In this document: piece after piece, positions 7,094-15,249 of the stretch | How the letters are laid out: each line of letters begins with the position of its first letter | How positions within the stretch are numbered: position 1 is the stretch's first letter | Assembly: GCA_021163775.1 (NCBI GenBank) | Contig: JAGGTI010000085.1 | Location: 1 to 41,317, forward strand | Direction: 5' to 3' | DNA: 41,317 nt | DNA from: Candidatus Zixiibacteriota bacterium | Lineage (GTDB): Bacteria; Zixibacteria; MSB-5A5; GN15; FEB-12 | Made by a program: the position numbers and the translations under genes | Notes under the pieces: model-generated | Seen by the model: only the letters and a program-made list of their open reading frames with translations | Database searches by the model: none | Told to the model about the DNA's origin: nothing

Positions 7094-8805
7094 GCGAGAG
7101 GAGAATTGGTGTTTACATCTGCTACTGCGGTGGCAACATCTCTGACTTCGTGGAAGTTGAGAAAGTTCGGGATGCAATAGAAAATGAAGAGGGTGTAAAG
7201 GTAGCCAAGACGACTATGTTCGCTTGCTCCGATGCGGCTCAGCAGGAAATGATAAACGATATCCATGAACATAAATTGGATGGTCTGGTGGTGGCTTCGT
7301 GCTCGCCGACACTTCACACATTTACATTCCGTGGTGTTGCCGAAAGGGCGGGACTCAATCCTTATCAGTACGTTCAGGTCAATGTTAGGGAACAGGTTTC
7401 CTGGGCTCACACAGATCTCAAGGAGCAAGCTACAGAGAAGGCAATTTACATGGTCAAGGCCGGTATTGCCAAAGTGCGTTTAACCCAACCCCTGAAGAAG
7501 ACCAGAATCGATACGGTTCCCAGAACATTGGTGATTGGTGCGGGTATATCCGGACTGCGTGCGGCTATAGCACATTCCGATCTGGGTATCAGTGCCTTCG
7601 TGATAGAAAAGAGCGATCGCATCGGTGGCTGGGTCTCTGAATTTGGCAAGATGTACCCTCACAATCGTCTTGGAAGTGACCTGATTACGGAACTCAGTGA
7701 GGAAATCAAGAAGAGAGAAAATATCCATATCTATACAGAGGCGGAGATATTAACGAAATCCGGAAGCGTGGGTGACTTCGATGTGAAAATCAAGGTCAAG
7801 AATGAGGAGATTTCCCTTAATGTAGGTTCGATAATTGTGGCTACAGGTTTTGTCTCGTATCAACCCTCCGAAGGCGAATACGCATATGGCGCCGATGGCG
7901 TACTAACGCTACCAGATTTCAAGGAGCTAATCGATAACTCCAAGGGTGAGATCATTTACCAGGGTAAGCCCGTGAAAAATGTAACTTACATCTACTGTGT
8001 GGGTAGCCGGGATTCATCTGGAGAAAAAGGGCACGCATATTGTTCGAGATACTGTTGCAACGCCGCCATACACGCATCCTTAGTCGCAAATGATATATCA
8101 TCAGAGCTGAATCAGTTCCATATCTACCGAGACATCCGAACTTATGGAAAATATGAACTTCTCTACCGGGAAGCTCTCCAGAATGGGGCGATATTCATAA
8201 AATTTGACGAAGCCTCTCCTCCACGTGTGGAGAAAAGCAACGGACGATTCAATGTCCAGGTTAAGGATGTTCTGACCTTTGGTGAAGAGATCGAAATCGA
8301 AAGTGACCTGGTGGTTCTTGTCACCGCTATGGAGCCTCGTGAAAATAAGGCTATGAACGATGTGCTTAAGCTACCAGTCTCGCTGGACGGTTTTTTCAAG
8401 GAAATCCATCCCAAGTTGCGGCCGGTGGAAACGGTCATTGACGGAGTCTTAATCGCTGGCACCTCCCAGGCTCCCCGCAACTCAGCTGAGAGCGTTGCCA
8501 TGTCGCTGGCCGCTACCTCCAAGAGCGCTTCTCTACTTATGAAGGGCTATGTGGAACTGGAACCGCTGATCGCTATGGTCAACGAGGATACTTGTGTCTG
8601 GTGCGGCAAATGTTCTGAAGCTTGTCCATACTCTGCAATTGAGAAAATTAGCTCTGGAGAGAAAGAGATTGCCGCAATCAACACGGCCCAGTGTAAGGGG
8701 TGTGGATGCTGTGTGCCTGTTTGTCCCGAAAACGCCCTTGCCATCAAGGGTTACACGGATGAGCAGATACGAGCTATGATTGATGCCATGGAGGTCCTGC
8801 TATGA
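7090..8805 (+). CDS. hdrA-like: Second HdrA-like flavoprotein with C-terminal 2x[4Fe-4S]
   Basis: 571 residues with the classical HdrA N-terminal domain, which the preceding fused HdrA lacks: IGVYICYCGGNISDFV, MFACSDAAQQEMI, VVASCSPTLHTFTFRGV and NVREQVSWAHT. Next comes an FAD Rossmann motif TLVIGAGISGLRAAIAHSDLG, the HdrA thiol segment CSRYCCNAAIHASL, and a ferredoxin tail with CVWCGKCSEACP and CKGCGCCVPVCP. It overlaps its upstream neighbour by 4 bp and the small winged-helix-like gene by 4 bp, so the genes are translationally coupled. The two HdrA proteins carry complementary domain sets and probably sit in one complex, as QmoA/QmoB or HdrA dimers do. The electron path is inferred. Confidence 0.9.
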   Translation: MSERRIGVYICYCGGNISDFVEVEKVRDAIENEEGVKVAKTTMFACSDAAQQEMINDIHEHKLDGLVVASCSPTLHTFTFRGVAERAGLNPYQYVQVNVREQVSWAHTDLKEQATEKAIYMVKAGIAKVRLTQPLKKTRIDTVPRTLVIGAGISGLRAAIAHSDLGISAFVIEKSDRIGGWVSEFGKMYPHNRLGSDLITELSEEIKKRENIHIYTEAEILTKSGSVGDFDVKIKVKNEEISLNVGSIIVATGFVSYQPSEGEYAYGADGVLTLPDFKELIDNSKGEIIYQGKPVKNVTYIYCVGSRDSSGEKGHAYCSRYCCNAAIHASLVANDISSELNQFHIYRDIRTYGKYELLYREALQNGAIFIKFDEASPPRVEKSNGRFNVQVKDVLTFGEEIEIESDLVVLVTAMEPRENKAMNDVLKLPVSLDGFFKEIHPKLRPVETVIDGVLIAGTSQAPRNSAESVAMSLAATSKSASLLMKGYVELEPLIAMVNEDTCVWCGKCSEACPYSAIEKISSGEKEIAAINTAQCKGCGCCVPVCPENALAIKGYTDEQIRAMIDAMEVLL

Positions 8806-9044
8806 ATGACAAGGTGCGAGATCCTCGTGAAATAATGAGAGATGAAATGCTCATGCGGGACAAGGTATTGGCTATTTTGAATGATGGTCCTAAGACTGTC
8901 CCTGAGATCGCCGAGGTAATGGATTATCCGGTTAGTGAGGTGATGTATTGGGTCATGGCCGCCAGGAAGTATGGCTATATCGAGGAAATCAAGGAACCAA
9001 CTGAAGATGACTACTTCCAGTACAAGCTGGTGAAGAATGAGTAA
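8802..9044 (+). CDS. Small winged-helix-like protein inside the hdr operon
   Basis: 80 residues, starting ATGA-coupled to the upstream hdrA. The middle reads as a helix-turn-helix: DKVLAILNDGPKTVPEIAEVMDY, then PVSEVMYWVMAARKYGYIEEI, followed by a beta-wing-like end YFQYKLVKNE. It has no Cys, signal peptide or membrane segment. Its gene overlaps the next gene (hdrC) by 8 bp, so it is made in step with the Hdr subunits. It may be a DNA-binding regulator or, given the tight coupling, a structural or assembly partner that uses the winged-helix fold for protein contacts. I do not recognise a named family. Confidence 0.7.
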   Translation: MNDKVRDPREIMRDEMLMRDKVLAILNDGPKTVPEIAEVMDYPVSEVMYWVMAARKYGYIEEIKEPTEDDYFQYKLVKNE

Positions 9045-9360
9045 AGGGATAACAGCGATGACAAAGGTAAACCCGGATTTTATAAAAAAGGTTACGACGT
9101 CAGAGGAGTTCAATGCCACGGCTTGCATAAACTGTGGTGTCTGTACAGCTGTATGCCCTATGGATGTCGAGTTGCTTCCTCGTAAGCTTTTCAGGTATGC
9201 CCTGCTTGGGTTAGAGGACAAAGTGCTCGAGAATACGAATGTCATCTACCAGTGTCTGCTGTGTAAGATGTGTGAGGAGAACTGTACGGCCGATGTGCAC
9301 ATCGCCGAGAACGTAAGATTCTTGCGCAGTTACATCAGCAAAGAAGTATTCAAACTTTAG
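9037..9360 (+). CDS. hdrC-like: HdrC-like 2x[4Fe-4S] protein
   Basis: 107 residues with two ferredoxin motifs in HdrC arrangement: CINCGVCTAVCPMDVELLPR near residue 30, then YQCLLCKMCEENCTADVHI near residue 70. In HdrC the protein links the FAD/Fe-S subunit HdrA to the catalytic HdrB. The first ATG is taken, overlapping the previous gene by 8 bp; an internal ATG at 9058 is an alternative start. It is followed 17 bp later by hdrB with a GGAGAG ribosome site. Size is at the small end for HdrC but all eight cluster cysteines are present. Confidence 0.87.
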   Translation: MSKGITAMTKVNPDFIKKVTTSEEFNATACINCGVCTAVCPMDVELLPRKLFRYALLGLEDKVLENTNVIYQCLLCKMCEENCTADVHIAENVRFLRSYISKEVFKL

Positions 9361-9377
9361 CGAAGGAGAGAGACCTT

Positions 9378-10346
9378 ATGCCTCTTCCTATTGGTGACGT
9401 GATTGGACTTATGGTGGACAACCTCAATAAGAGGAAAACTGTATTTCCCATTCCGCACAAGAGAGCAACCGAGTGGGCCAAGGGACTTAACATTCCCGAA
9501 GGCGGTAAAACAGTAATCTACACTGGTTCAATGTACCAGCTATTGCCTTATATGATTGCCGCAGTAAAGAATATGGAGCTCGTAGAGGATTCTTTTCTTG
9601 GTAAGTTTGTATTTATGGGTAGGTTTTTTAATAGAATGTTCAACGTGTCGGCGTTTGTTTCAATGCCTAAGAAAGCTGATGTAAAGCGCTACAGGCAAAT
9701 TGTCCATAATATTGCAAAGTTATTGAAAAAGGCTGGAGTGGAGTTTGGTTATCTATACAAGAAAGAGCTTTACGCCGGTACTCTTGCATACGACTTAGGC
9801 GTAGATGACGCATTTAGTCTTCAGGCCAAACGAGTCTATGATTTGTTGAAGGAAAACGGCGTTAGCACCGTGATTACAGTTGATCCCCACACCACAAACA
9901 TAATGCGCTCTGTGTACCCGACTATTATCGACGGCTACGATATTGAGGTCAAAAGCTATCTAGAGGTTCTGGCTGCCAGCGATGATTTTCAGCCGATTCA
10001 CAGCGTTGAAAAAGAAATTACGGTCCACGACTCCTGTGTTTATGCGCGCCATGAAGGTGTCATAGATGAGCCAAGGCAATTGCTCGAAAGGGCGGGGTAC
10101 ACAATAAAAGAGCCAAAGGACAACAAGGCGCTGACCCATTGCTGTGGGGGGCCCATAGAGTCAATTTTCCCCAAGATGTCTCACACAATTGGCACTAACA
10201 GGGTTCAGCAACTCAAGGATGTCACCAACGGGGGAGCAGTGGCCACTATGTGTCCGATCTGTATGGCATCCCTTAAAAAGGCATCCGGCGGTGCGTTGGA
10301 GATTGAAGATATCTCCAGTTTTCTTGTGAAGGCTTTCTGTGATTAA
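9378..10346 (+). CDS. hdrB-like: HdrB-like protein with a single CCG domain
   Basis: 322 residues. The C-terminal half holds one full CCG (cysteine-rich) domain: HDSCVYARHEGV, LTHCCGGPIESI and ATMCPICMASLKKAS, giving the CX~39CCX~36CXXC pattern that binds a noncubane [4Fe-4S] cluster in HdrB. In the N-terminal half the equivalent positions read VIYTGSMYQLL and ELYAGTLAYDLG, so the first CCG set is lost. HdrB of methanogens has two clusters and can split CoM-S-S-CoB; DsrK/TmcB-type relatives have one. One site suggests a smaller disulfide, persulfide or carrier-bound thiol substrate, which is inference. It is the last gene of the operon before a 164-bp gap. Confidence 0.85.
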   Translation: MPLPIGDVIGLMVDNLNKRKTVFPIPHKRATEWAKGLNIPEGGKTVIYTGSMYQLLPYMIAAVKNMELVEDSFLGKFVFMGRFFNRMFNVSAFVSMPKKADVKRYRQIVHNIAKLLKKAGVEFGYLYKKELYAGTLAYDLGVDDAFSLQAKRVYDLLKENGVSTVITVDPHTTNIMRSVYPTIIDGYDIEVKSYLEVLAASDDFQPIHSVEKEITVHDSCVYARHEGVIDEPRQLLERAGYTIKEPKDNKALTHCCGGPIESIFPKMSHTIGTNRVQQLKDVTNGGAVATMCPICMASLKKASGGALEIEDISSFLVKAFCD

Positions 10347-10510
10347 TCTCTGAAGTATAAAAAAGCCTAAAAAAGAAACGAAAGCCCCGGAAGCAAACGC
10401 AGTGAACTGTGACATGTGCTACACCTGCACAGTGACCGGATAACTGAAGAACAATATGGCAATAAGCATCATCGAGTTAGTTGGTAAGTCGATGAGATTG
10501 GGATGAGGCC

Positions 10511-11719
10511 ATGGTTCCTGAAGAAGCACCGACGGACAATATCTGTGCCCAGATGATCAGCGTTATGTCCGACATGGTGATCCTTGTCAATCTGGACGGG
10601 ATGGTCATCGTGGCAAATCAATCAACCTTCTCCTTATTGGGGTATAGTGAGGAGGAAATACTTGATCATCCGATTCAAAAAATCCTGAGCATCTCGCAGG
10701 ACAACGAAAACAAATTGTCCTCGAACAAGACGATTGGTGAGCGCCTACTCGACGAGGCTCTGGCCAACATTGAGGGTTTTATGACTCCAAAGGAAGGAAA
10801 CCAAATACCAATCTCGTTGAGGAGTTCCGCGATAGAAGGCTGTCCTCGCGTCGGGTCAGGAATAGTATTAGTGGCACGCGATCTCAGACCGACAAAGAAA
10901 TTAATTGCAGATGCGGCAAGAGCCGAGGCGGAACGGCGCAAGCGTAAGGAGTTGCAACAAGCTTATGACGAGCTCAAGCAGTTGCAAGAGCAACTAATCC
11001 AGAGCGAAAAAATGGCCTCCATTGGCCAGATCGCCGCTGGTGTGGCTCACGAGATAAACAACCCTATTAGCGGTATTATGGTTTACTTACACTCGCTTGC
11101 AAATGATATCGAGAACGACCAGTTCGACAGAAAACAGGCTTTGACATTTCTCAATGACTCTAAACATGAGCTCACCCGATGTTCCAAAATCATAAAGAGA
11201 CTACTGGATTTTTCCCGACAATCTCAACCGATGCTTGCACCTTTGAACCTTGACAATATACTGGACGAGTCTTACAGCATACTGGATTACAGGGCAAAGT
11301 TGCAAGATATCGAAATGGTCTATCATATTGATTCGGGACTTCCCCGGATTGAAGCGGACTCAGACCAGCTTAAGCAAGTTTTTCTTAATCTTATTCTCAA
11401 CGCAATCCAAGCGATGCCCCATGGAGGTCATCTGACCATCCGCGCCACCCAGGCCAACGATAGGGAGAGGCCGACTAAGAACACCAAGGTGGTACTAATC
11501 GACGTTGAAGATACAGGTTGCGGAATATCCAAGGAAAACATCGACAAAGTGTTTACTCCTTTTTTCACAACCAAGGAAAAAGGAGAAGGTATCGGACTCG
11601 GTCTGGCTGTGGCATACGGAATCATCAAGCGCCACGGTGGTGATCTCCGTGTAAAGAGCTCAAAGGGAAAAGGAACTACATTCAGCATTTTTCTAAAGAG
11701 TAAAGAAGAACTGGAATAA
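10511..11719 (+). CDS. Soluble PAS histidine kinase
   Basis: 402 residues with no membrane segment. A PAS domain covers about residues 10-130 (MVILVNLDGMVIVANQST, LLGYSEEEILD). A coiled coil follows (ELQQAYDELKQLQEQL), then the HisKA box [20 protein letters not shown] with phospho-accepting His180. The HATPase region has the N box (LNLILNAIQAMP), G1 (DVEDTGCGIS), F box (FTPFFTTKE) and G2 (GIGLGLAVAYG). This is the NtrB/ZraS-like architecture that pairs with sigma54 regulators, and such a regulator starts 25 bp downstream. The PAS sensor is cytosolic, so it should sense an internal redox or metabolite state. No Cys pair or His cluster points to a ligand. Confidence 0.93.
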   Translation: MVPEEAPTDNICAQMISVMSDMVILVNLDGMVIVANQSTFSLLGYSEEEILDHPIQKILSISQDNENKLSSNKTIGERLLDEALANIEGFMTPKEGNQIPISLRSSAIEGCPRVGSGIVLVARDLRPTKKLIADAARAEAERRKRKELQQAYDELKQLQEQLIQSEKMASIGQIAAGVAHEINNPISGIMVYLHSLANDIENDQFDRKQALTFLNDSKHELTRCSKIIKRLLDFSRQSQPMLAPLNLDNILDESYSILDYRAKLQDIEMVYHIDSGLPRIEADSDQLKQVFLNLILNAIQAMPHGGHLTIRATQANDRERPTKNTKVVLIDVEDTGCGISKENIDKVFTPFFTTKEKGEGIGLGLAVAYGIIKRHGGDLRVKSSKGKGTTFSIFLKSKEELE

Positions 11720-11743
11720 GGAAGACTTTAGTAAGGTTACCCG

Positions 11744-13102
11744 ATGAAATCAGTGGCTCGGATCATGGTGGTGGACGACGAGAAGATCGTCCGCGAATCT
11801 CTCTCGGTGTGGCTTCGGAAGTTTGGTTACGAAGTCGTGCCAGTGGAAGGTGGTCAGGAGGCACTTGATATCCTGGATCGCGAGGAGTGGAATATCCTAC
11901 TCGTGGATCTGAAGATGCCCCGCGTTGACGGAATCGAGGTGCTTCGCAAGGCAATAGAGGTAAAACCGGGTATCCCTGTCATTATCTTTACGGCGTATGC
12001 CACGGTTGAGACAGCGGTTGAGGCAATGAAAGTCGGTGCCTGCGACTACCTGATCAAACCTATCGATCCCGACATGCTGACATTGAAGGTGAAGAAAATA
12101 CTTGAGACGCAGAATCTTACAAATGAAAATGTCATGTTACGCGATAAGATCGATGCCATCTACCAGTTCGACGAGATCATCGGTAACAGCAAGTCCGTAC
12201 AAGAGGTGCTGGAGATAGTCGGTTCGGTGGCTGCTAGTGATGCGTCGGTTCTTATAACCGGTGAGAGCGGAACTGGTAAAGAGTTGATAGCTCAAGCCAT
12301 CCACCGCAACAGTGATCGCCGCTATAAACCATTCGTGGCAGTTTCAATCGGGGCGTTGCCGGATACCATGGTGGAGAGTGAGTTGTTCGGGCACGAGAAA
12401 GGTTCCTTTACTGGGGCAAGCCATGCACATATGGGAAGGTTTGAGCTTGCTGATGGTGGCACTCTGTTTCTGGACGAGGTCGGTGAAATGAGCTCCAAGG
12501 TACAGGTCGACCTACTGCGGGTGTTGGAGGAAAGGGCTTGCTACCGGTTGGGTGGCAATCGCAAGATACACACGGACGTGAGAGTACTCGCCGCAACAAA
12601 TAGAGTTCTGAAAAAGAGTATTGAGGAAGGCACCTTTCGTGAAGATCTCTACTATCGTCTTAACGTCATCGGAATTCACCTCCCCCCGCTGAGGGAAAGA
12701 GGAGATGACGTTCTTCTTCTGGCCGAATATTTTCTAAGAAAGTTCTGTATGAAGATGAACAAAAAGAAGGAGGGCTTCTCCCCCGAGGTGATTAAGTTGT
12801 TTTTAAGGTACAAATGGCCTGGCAACATTCGCGAGCTGGAGAATGCCATTGAGAGAGCTGTGGTGGTGGGCAAGGAATCGCTGGTTCAACTATCGGATAT
12901 GCCCTTCGGTGGTGGCCAGAAGGTCCTCGAAGAGAAAACCGCAATAAGCCTGAGAGAGGTAGAGAAAAAGCACATACTGAAAGTACTGAACGAGACCGGA
13001 TGGAATGTTACCCGCTCCGCACATTTGCTTGAAATCGACAGAGCTACGCTGTACAACAAGATCAAAAATTACGGGGTGTCTAAGCCCAGGGACCAACGCT
13101 GA
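11744..13102 (+). CDS. NtrC-family sigma54 response regulator 1
   Basis: 452 residues in the order receiver, AAA+, Fis-type HTH. The receiver has acidic pocket residues in VVDDEK and phospho-acceptor Asp55 in LLVDLKMP. The AAA+ domain has Walker A GESGTGKE, a sigma54-contacting loop GSFTGA (Ser instead of the usual Ala), Walker B GTLFLDEVGEM and the R-finger region FREDLYYRLN. The HTH is NVTRSAHLLEIDRATLYNKI. It lies 25 bp after its presumed kinase and 17 bp before archaemetzincin 1. It should activate sigma54 promoters; good candidates lie at 13864 and 24936 in this window. The GSFTGA variant is known in functional activators. Confidence 0.94.
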   Translation: MKSVARIMVVDDEKIVRESLSVWLRKFGYEVVPVEGGQEALDILDREEWNILLVDLKMPRVDGIEVLRKAIEVKPGIPVIIFTAYATVETAVEAMKVGACDYLIKPIDPDMLTLKVKKILETQNLTNENVMLRDKIDAIYQFDEIIGNSKSVQEVLEIVGSVAASDASVLITGESGTGKELIAQAIHRNSDRRYKPFVAVSIGALPDTMVESELFGHEKGSFTGASHAHMGRFELADGGTLFLDEVGEMSSKVQVDLLRVLEERACYRLGGNRKIHTDVRVLAATNRVLKKSIEEGTFREDLYYRLNVIGIHLPPLRERGDDVLLLAEYFLRKFCMKMNKKKEGFSPEVIKLFLRYKWPGNIRELENAIERAVVVGKESLVQLSDMPFGGGQKVLEEKTAISLREVEKKHILKVLNETGWNVTRSAHLLEIDRATLYNKIKNYGVSKPRDQR

Positions 13103-13118
13103 CAGGGCCTAGCCACTG

Positions 13119-13661
13119 ATGCGGCCACAAGAACTTCCAAGTAAACTCCGTATCGTCTCACTTGGAAATACTCCCCAAAATGCGGAGGAGAGAGCTTACT
13201 CTGCCATCCAGTCCTGCTTTGGGTTGAACTGCGAGTTACTTTCACCCGAACCACCACCAGAATTCGCTTTGGACGTCTTACGGGGCCAATGCAACTCACT
13301 GGAAATACTCGATTGGCTGGAGAGCAGATTTCCCCAGCCCGACCAGTGGATATTTGGTATCACCGACGTCGACTTAGCAATTCCTGTGCTGACTTTCGTC
13401 TTTGGGGAAGCCAGGCTCGGTGGCCGTAGCGCAGTAATTTCTACCTTCCGCCTGCATGAAGAATTCTATGGGCGCCCAGCCGATACACTTATGCTCCTAT
13501 CGCGAATTGAGAAGGAAGCCATACACGAAGTGGGGCACATGATGGGTCTCACTCACTGCTTAGACCGTAACTGTGTGATGTATCCCTCAAATAGCCTGTC
13601 TCAAACCGACGTGAAGTCAATCAAACTCTGTCCTGATTGTCGCTCTAATCTTTATTCTTGA
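13119..13661 (+). CDS. amzA-like: Archaemetzincin-type zinc metalloprotease 1
   Basis: 180 residues ending in the full archaemetzincin signature: HEVGHMMGLTHC, then CVM (the Met-turn), then 16 residues to CPDC. The three His bind catalytic zinc, the Glu is the general base, and the four Cys form the second zinc site typical of this family. The upstream segment ITDVDLAIPVLTFVFGEARLGGRSAVIST is also characteristic. There is no signal peptide, so it is cytosolic. It follows the sigma54 regulator by 17 bp and is surely co-transcribed. Its substrate is unknown; processing or degrading a regulator or Fe-S partner is a reasonable guess. A paralogue occupies the same position in the second two-component set at 22445. 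Confidence 0.9.
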   Translation: MRPQELPSKLRIVSLGNTPQNAEERAYSAIQSCFGLNCELLSPEPPPEFALDVLRGQCNSLEILDWLESRFPQPDQWIFGITDVDLAIPVLTFVFGEARLGGRSAVISTFRLHEEFYGRPADTLMLLSRIEKEAIHEVGHMMGLTHCLDRNCVMYPSNSLSQTDVKSIKLCPDCRSNLYS

Positions 13662-13719
13662 TGCTTGGCGGTATCACTTAATAGCCTATAGGATCATGTG
13701 ATCCGGATCAAGTGGGCGT

Positions 13720-13757
13720 GTGAATATCACGACAGTACCGTTGAATATTTCGACAGT
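13720..13757 (+). promoter_or_regulatory. Two direct repeats, candidate enhancer sites for a sigma54 activator
   Basis: GTGAATATCACGACAGT (13720-13736) and TTGAATATTTCGACAGT (13741-13757) are 21 bp apart, two helical turns, so both lie on the same DNA face. They sit 110-145 bp upstream of the -24 box at 13866, the usual distance for NtrC-type enhancers. A near-palindrome GGATCATGTGATCC lies a further 16-29 bp upstream (13691-13704). Binding by either regulator in this window is inferred. Confidence 0.55.
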
Positions 13758-13863
13758 TAACAATACCAAAACGTCCTCAGGCTCAGATTTTCGAAAGCGC
13801 TATCCAGCCACAAGGCCGTGTTAGCGTTACGGTTATGGTTTTGTTTTCAAGCTACTTTGGGTG

Positions 13864-13880
13864 TTGGTACGTTAATTGCT
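13864..13880 (+). promoter_or_regulatory. Predicted sigma54 (-24/-12) promoter
   Basis: TTGGTACGTTAATTGCT fits the consensus TTGGCACG-N4-TTGCW with one mismatch; GG (13866-13867) and GC (13878-13879) are correctly separated by 10 bp. Transcription would start near 13891, about 35 bp before the NuoG-like start codon. Genes for two sigma54 activators flank this operon. Confidence 0.75.
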
Positions 13881-13925
13881 TAATCCCTGTTGTAAATATA
13901 AGCGATGGTCAATAAGGAGAATAAA

Positions 13926-15230
13926 ATGTCGCTGGTAACCATGAATATAAACGGACATGAGGTCAAAGCAGAGAATCGAGAGCCAATTCTGAAGTCCATA
14001 AGGGCTATGGGCATCAAGGTTCCCACTTTGTGCCACATGGATGGTCTGGAACCTTACGGTGTCTGCCGCATGTGTGTCGTGCAGGTAAAACATGGCAAGC
14101 GCACCAAGCTGGTGACATCATGTAATTTCCCCGCCGCTGAGGGACTTGAGATCCAAACCGACACTGAAGAAGTACTTCAACATCGCAGGATGATGGCTGA
14201 GCTTCTGCTGGCTAGATCTCCCGAGGTTAAGAAGGTACAGGAGATTGCAGCCTCGCTGGGCATTACCAAGTCGCGGTTTAAGGTTGCCGAGACCAGCGAT
14301 TGCATCCTTTGCGGTTTGTGCGTCCGGGTGTGCGACGAGATTGTTGGCGCCTCAGCACTTGGTTTTATTGGGCGTGGCAAAGATCGGGTAGTTGGTACTC
14401 CCTGGTATGTAAACACCGACTCTTGCATTGCTTGCGGAGCTTGCACCTATGTGTGCCCGACGGGAGCGATGCAAATGGAGACGTTGACCAAGGAACGCTG
14501 GCGGAGAGAACTGAGTGGAAAAGAACGGATCTGCCGCTACGCTCGTATGGGACTGATCTCTAACAAAGTATGTCCCAACAACTTCGAATGCGCCACATGT
14601 GAGGTCGACCAGCAGCTCTTTGATGAGTTCGGAACGCATCCGATATTGGCTTTAAAACCTGGTTTGCACCAACATCCGAAGCAAGTCGGGCATTTTTCTC
14701 TAATAGAGGATCGCAGTTATTTCCAAGGCCACACTTGGGCGAAAACTTCGAAAGAACACACGCGCGTTGGAGTGGACGACTTTGCTCAGAAAGTCATCGG
14801 AGGTATCTCCAGGGTGGCGTTCAGAGCTGAGCCGGGTGATGTAGTGCACCGTGGAGACCCTGCCCTGAATGTATCAAACAACGGGCACCGTGCAACCATG
14901 CTCTTTCCTATTTCGGGCAAAATCATCCACATCAATCCAGCTTTGGAGGATGATCCCTCGCTAGTCAACGAGGATTGCTACGACAGGGGCTGGCTTTATA
15001 CAATGAAACCTACTAATTCTTACGAAGATAAGAGTACTCTCATCAATCCGGACGAAGCTGACCAATGGACCCAGGATGAGTCGGATCACTTGTTCAGTAT
15101 CCTGACCGATTCCAAAAGTGCCGCGTTGTCTGACGGTGGTGAGTTATTGCATAACTTCTCCAGAAATCTTGAGAAGAAGGACTGGGAACGGATTACTAAC
15201 AGTTTTTTTTCTGGAGGTGAATTGAGTTAA
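13926..15230 (+). CDS. NuoG-like ferredoxin fused to a CX12CX5CX2C motif and a GcvH-like domain
   Basis: 434 residues from MSLVTMNING, chosen for AAGGAG 6 bp upstream; an ATG at 13905 is less likely. Residues 1-80 are a NuoG-type [2Fe-2S] domain (Cys36, 47, 50, 66). The His/Cys [4Fe-4S] site usual in NuoG is missing; residues 84-120 contain no Cys. Two [4Fe-4S] motifs follow (CILCGLCVRVC at 126; CIACGACTYVCP at 167). Cys203, 216, 222 and 225 form a CX12CX5CX2C motif also found in the next gene and at 23021. Residues 265-362 align with glycine-cleavage H protein (GHTW, VGVDDFAQ, NEDCYDRGWLYTMKP), but the lipoyl-lysine hairpin reads NNGHRATM, without Lys. The catalytic molybdopterin-type domain of NuoG is absent. 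It is the first gene of the sigma54 operon. Confidence 0.88.
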   Translation: MSLVTMNINGHEVKAENREPILKSIRAMGIKVPTLCHMDGLEPYGVCRMCVVQVKHGKRTKLVTSCNFPAAEGLEIQTDTEEVLQHRRMMAELLLARSPEVKKVQEIAASLGITKSRFKVAETSDCILCGLCVRVCDEIVGASALGFIGRGKDRVVGTPWYVNTDSCIACGACTYVCPTGAMQMETLTKERWRRELSGKERICRYARMGLISNKVCPNNFECATCEVDQQLFDEFGTHPILALKPGLHQHPKQVGHFSLIEDRSYFQGHTWAKTSKEHTRVGVDDFAQKVIGGISRVAFRAEPGDVVHRGDPALNVSNNGHRATMLFPISGKIIHINPALEDDPSLVNEDCYDRGWLYTMKPTNSYEDKSTLINPDEADQWTQDESDHLFSILTDSKSAALSDGGELLHNFSRNLEKKDWERITNSFFSGGELS

Positions 15231-15249
15231 GCTACTCAGGAGGTGAGTC

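Noticed and set aside
10360-10443. Short frame with a CxxCxxC-like end (NCDMCYTCTVTG) between hdrB and the kinase
   Set aside because: No plausible start codon with a ribosome site, and a stop immediately upstream; most likely chance.
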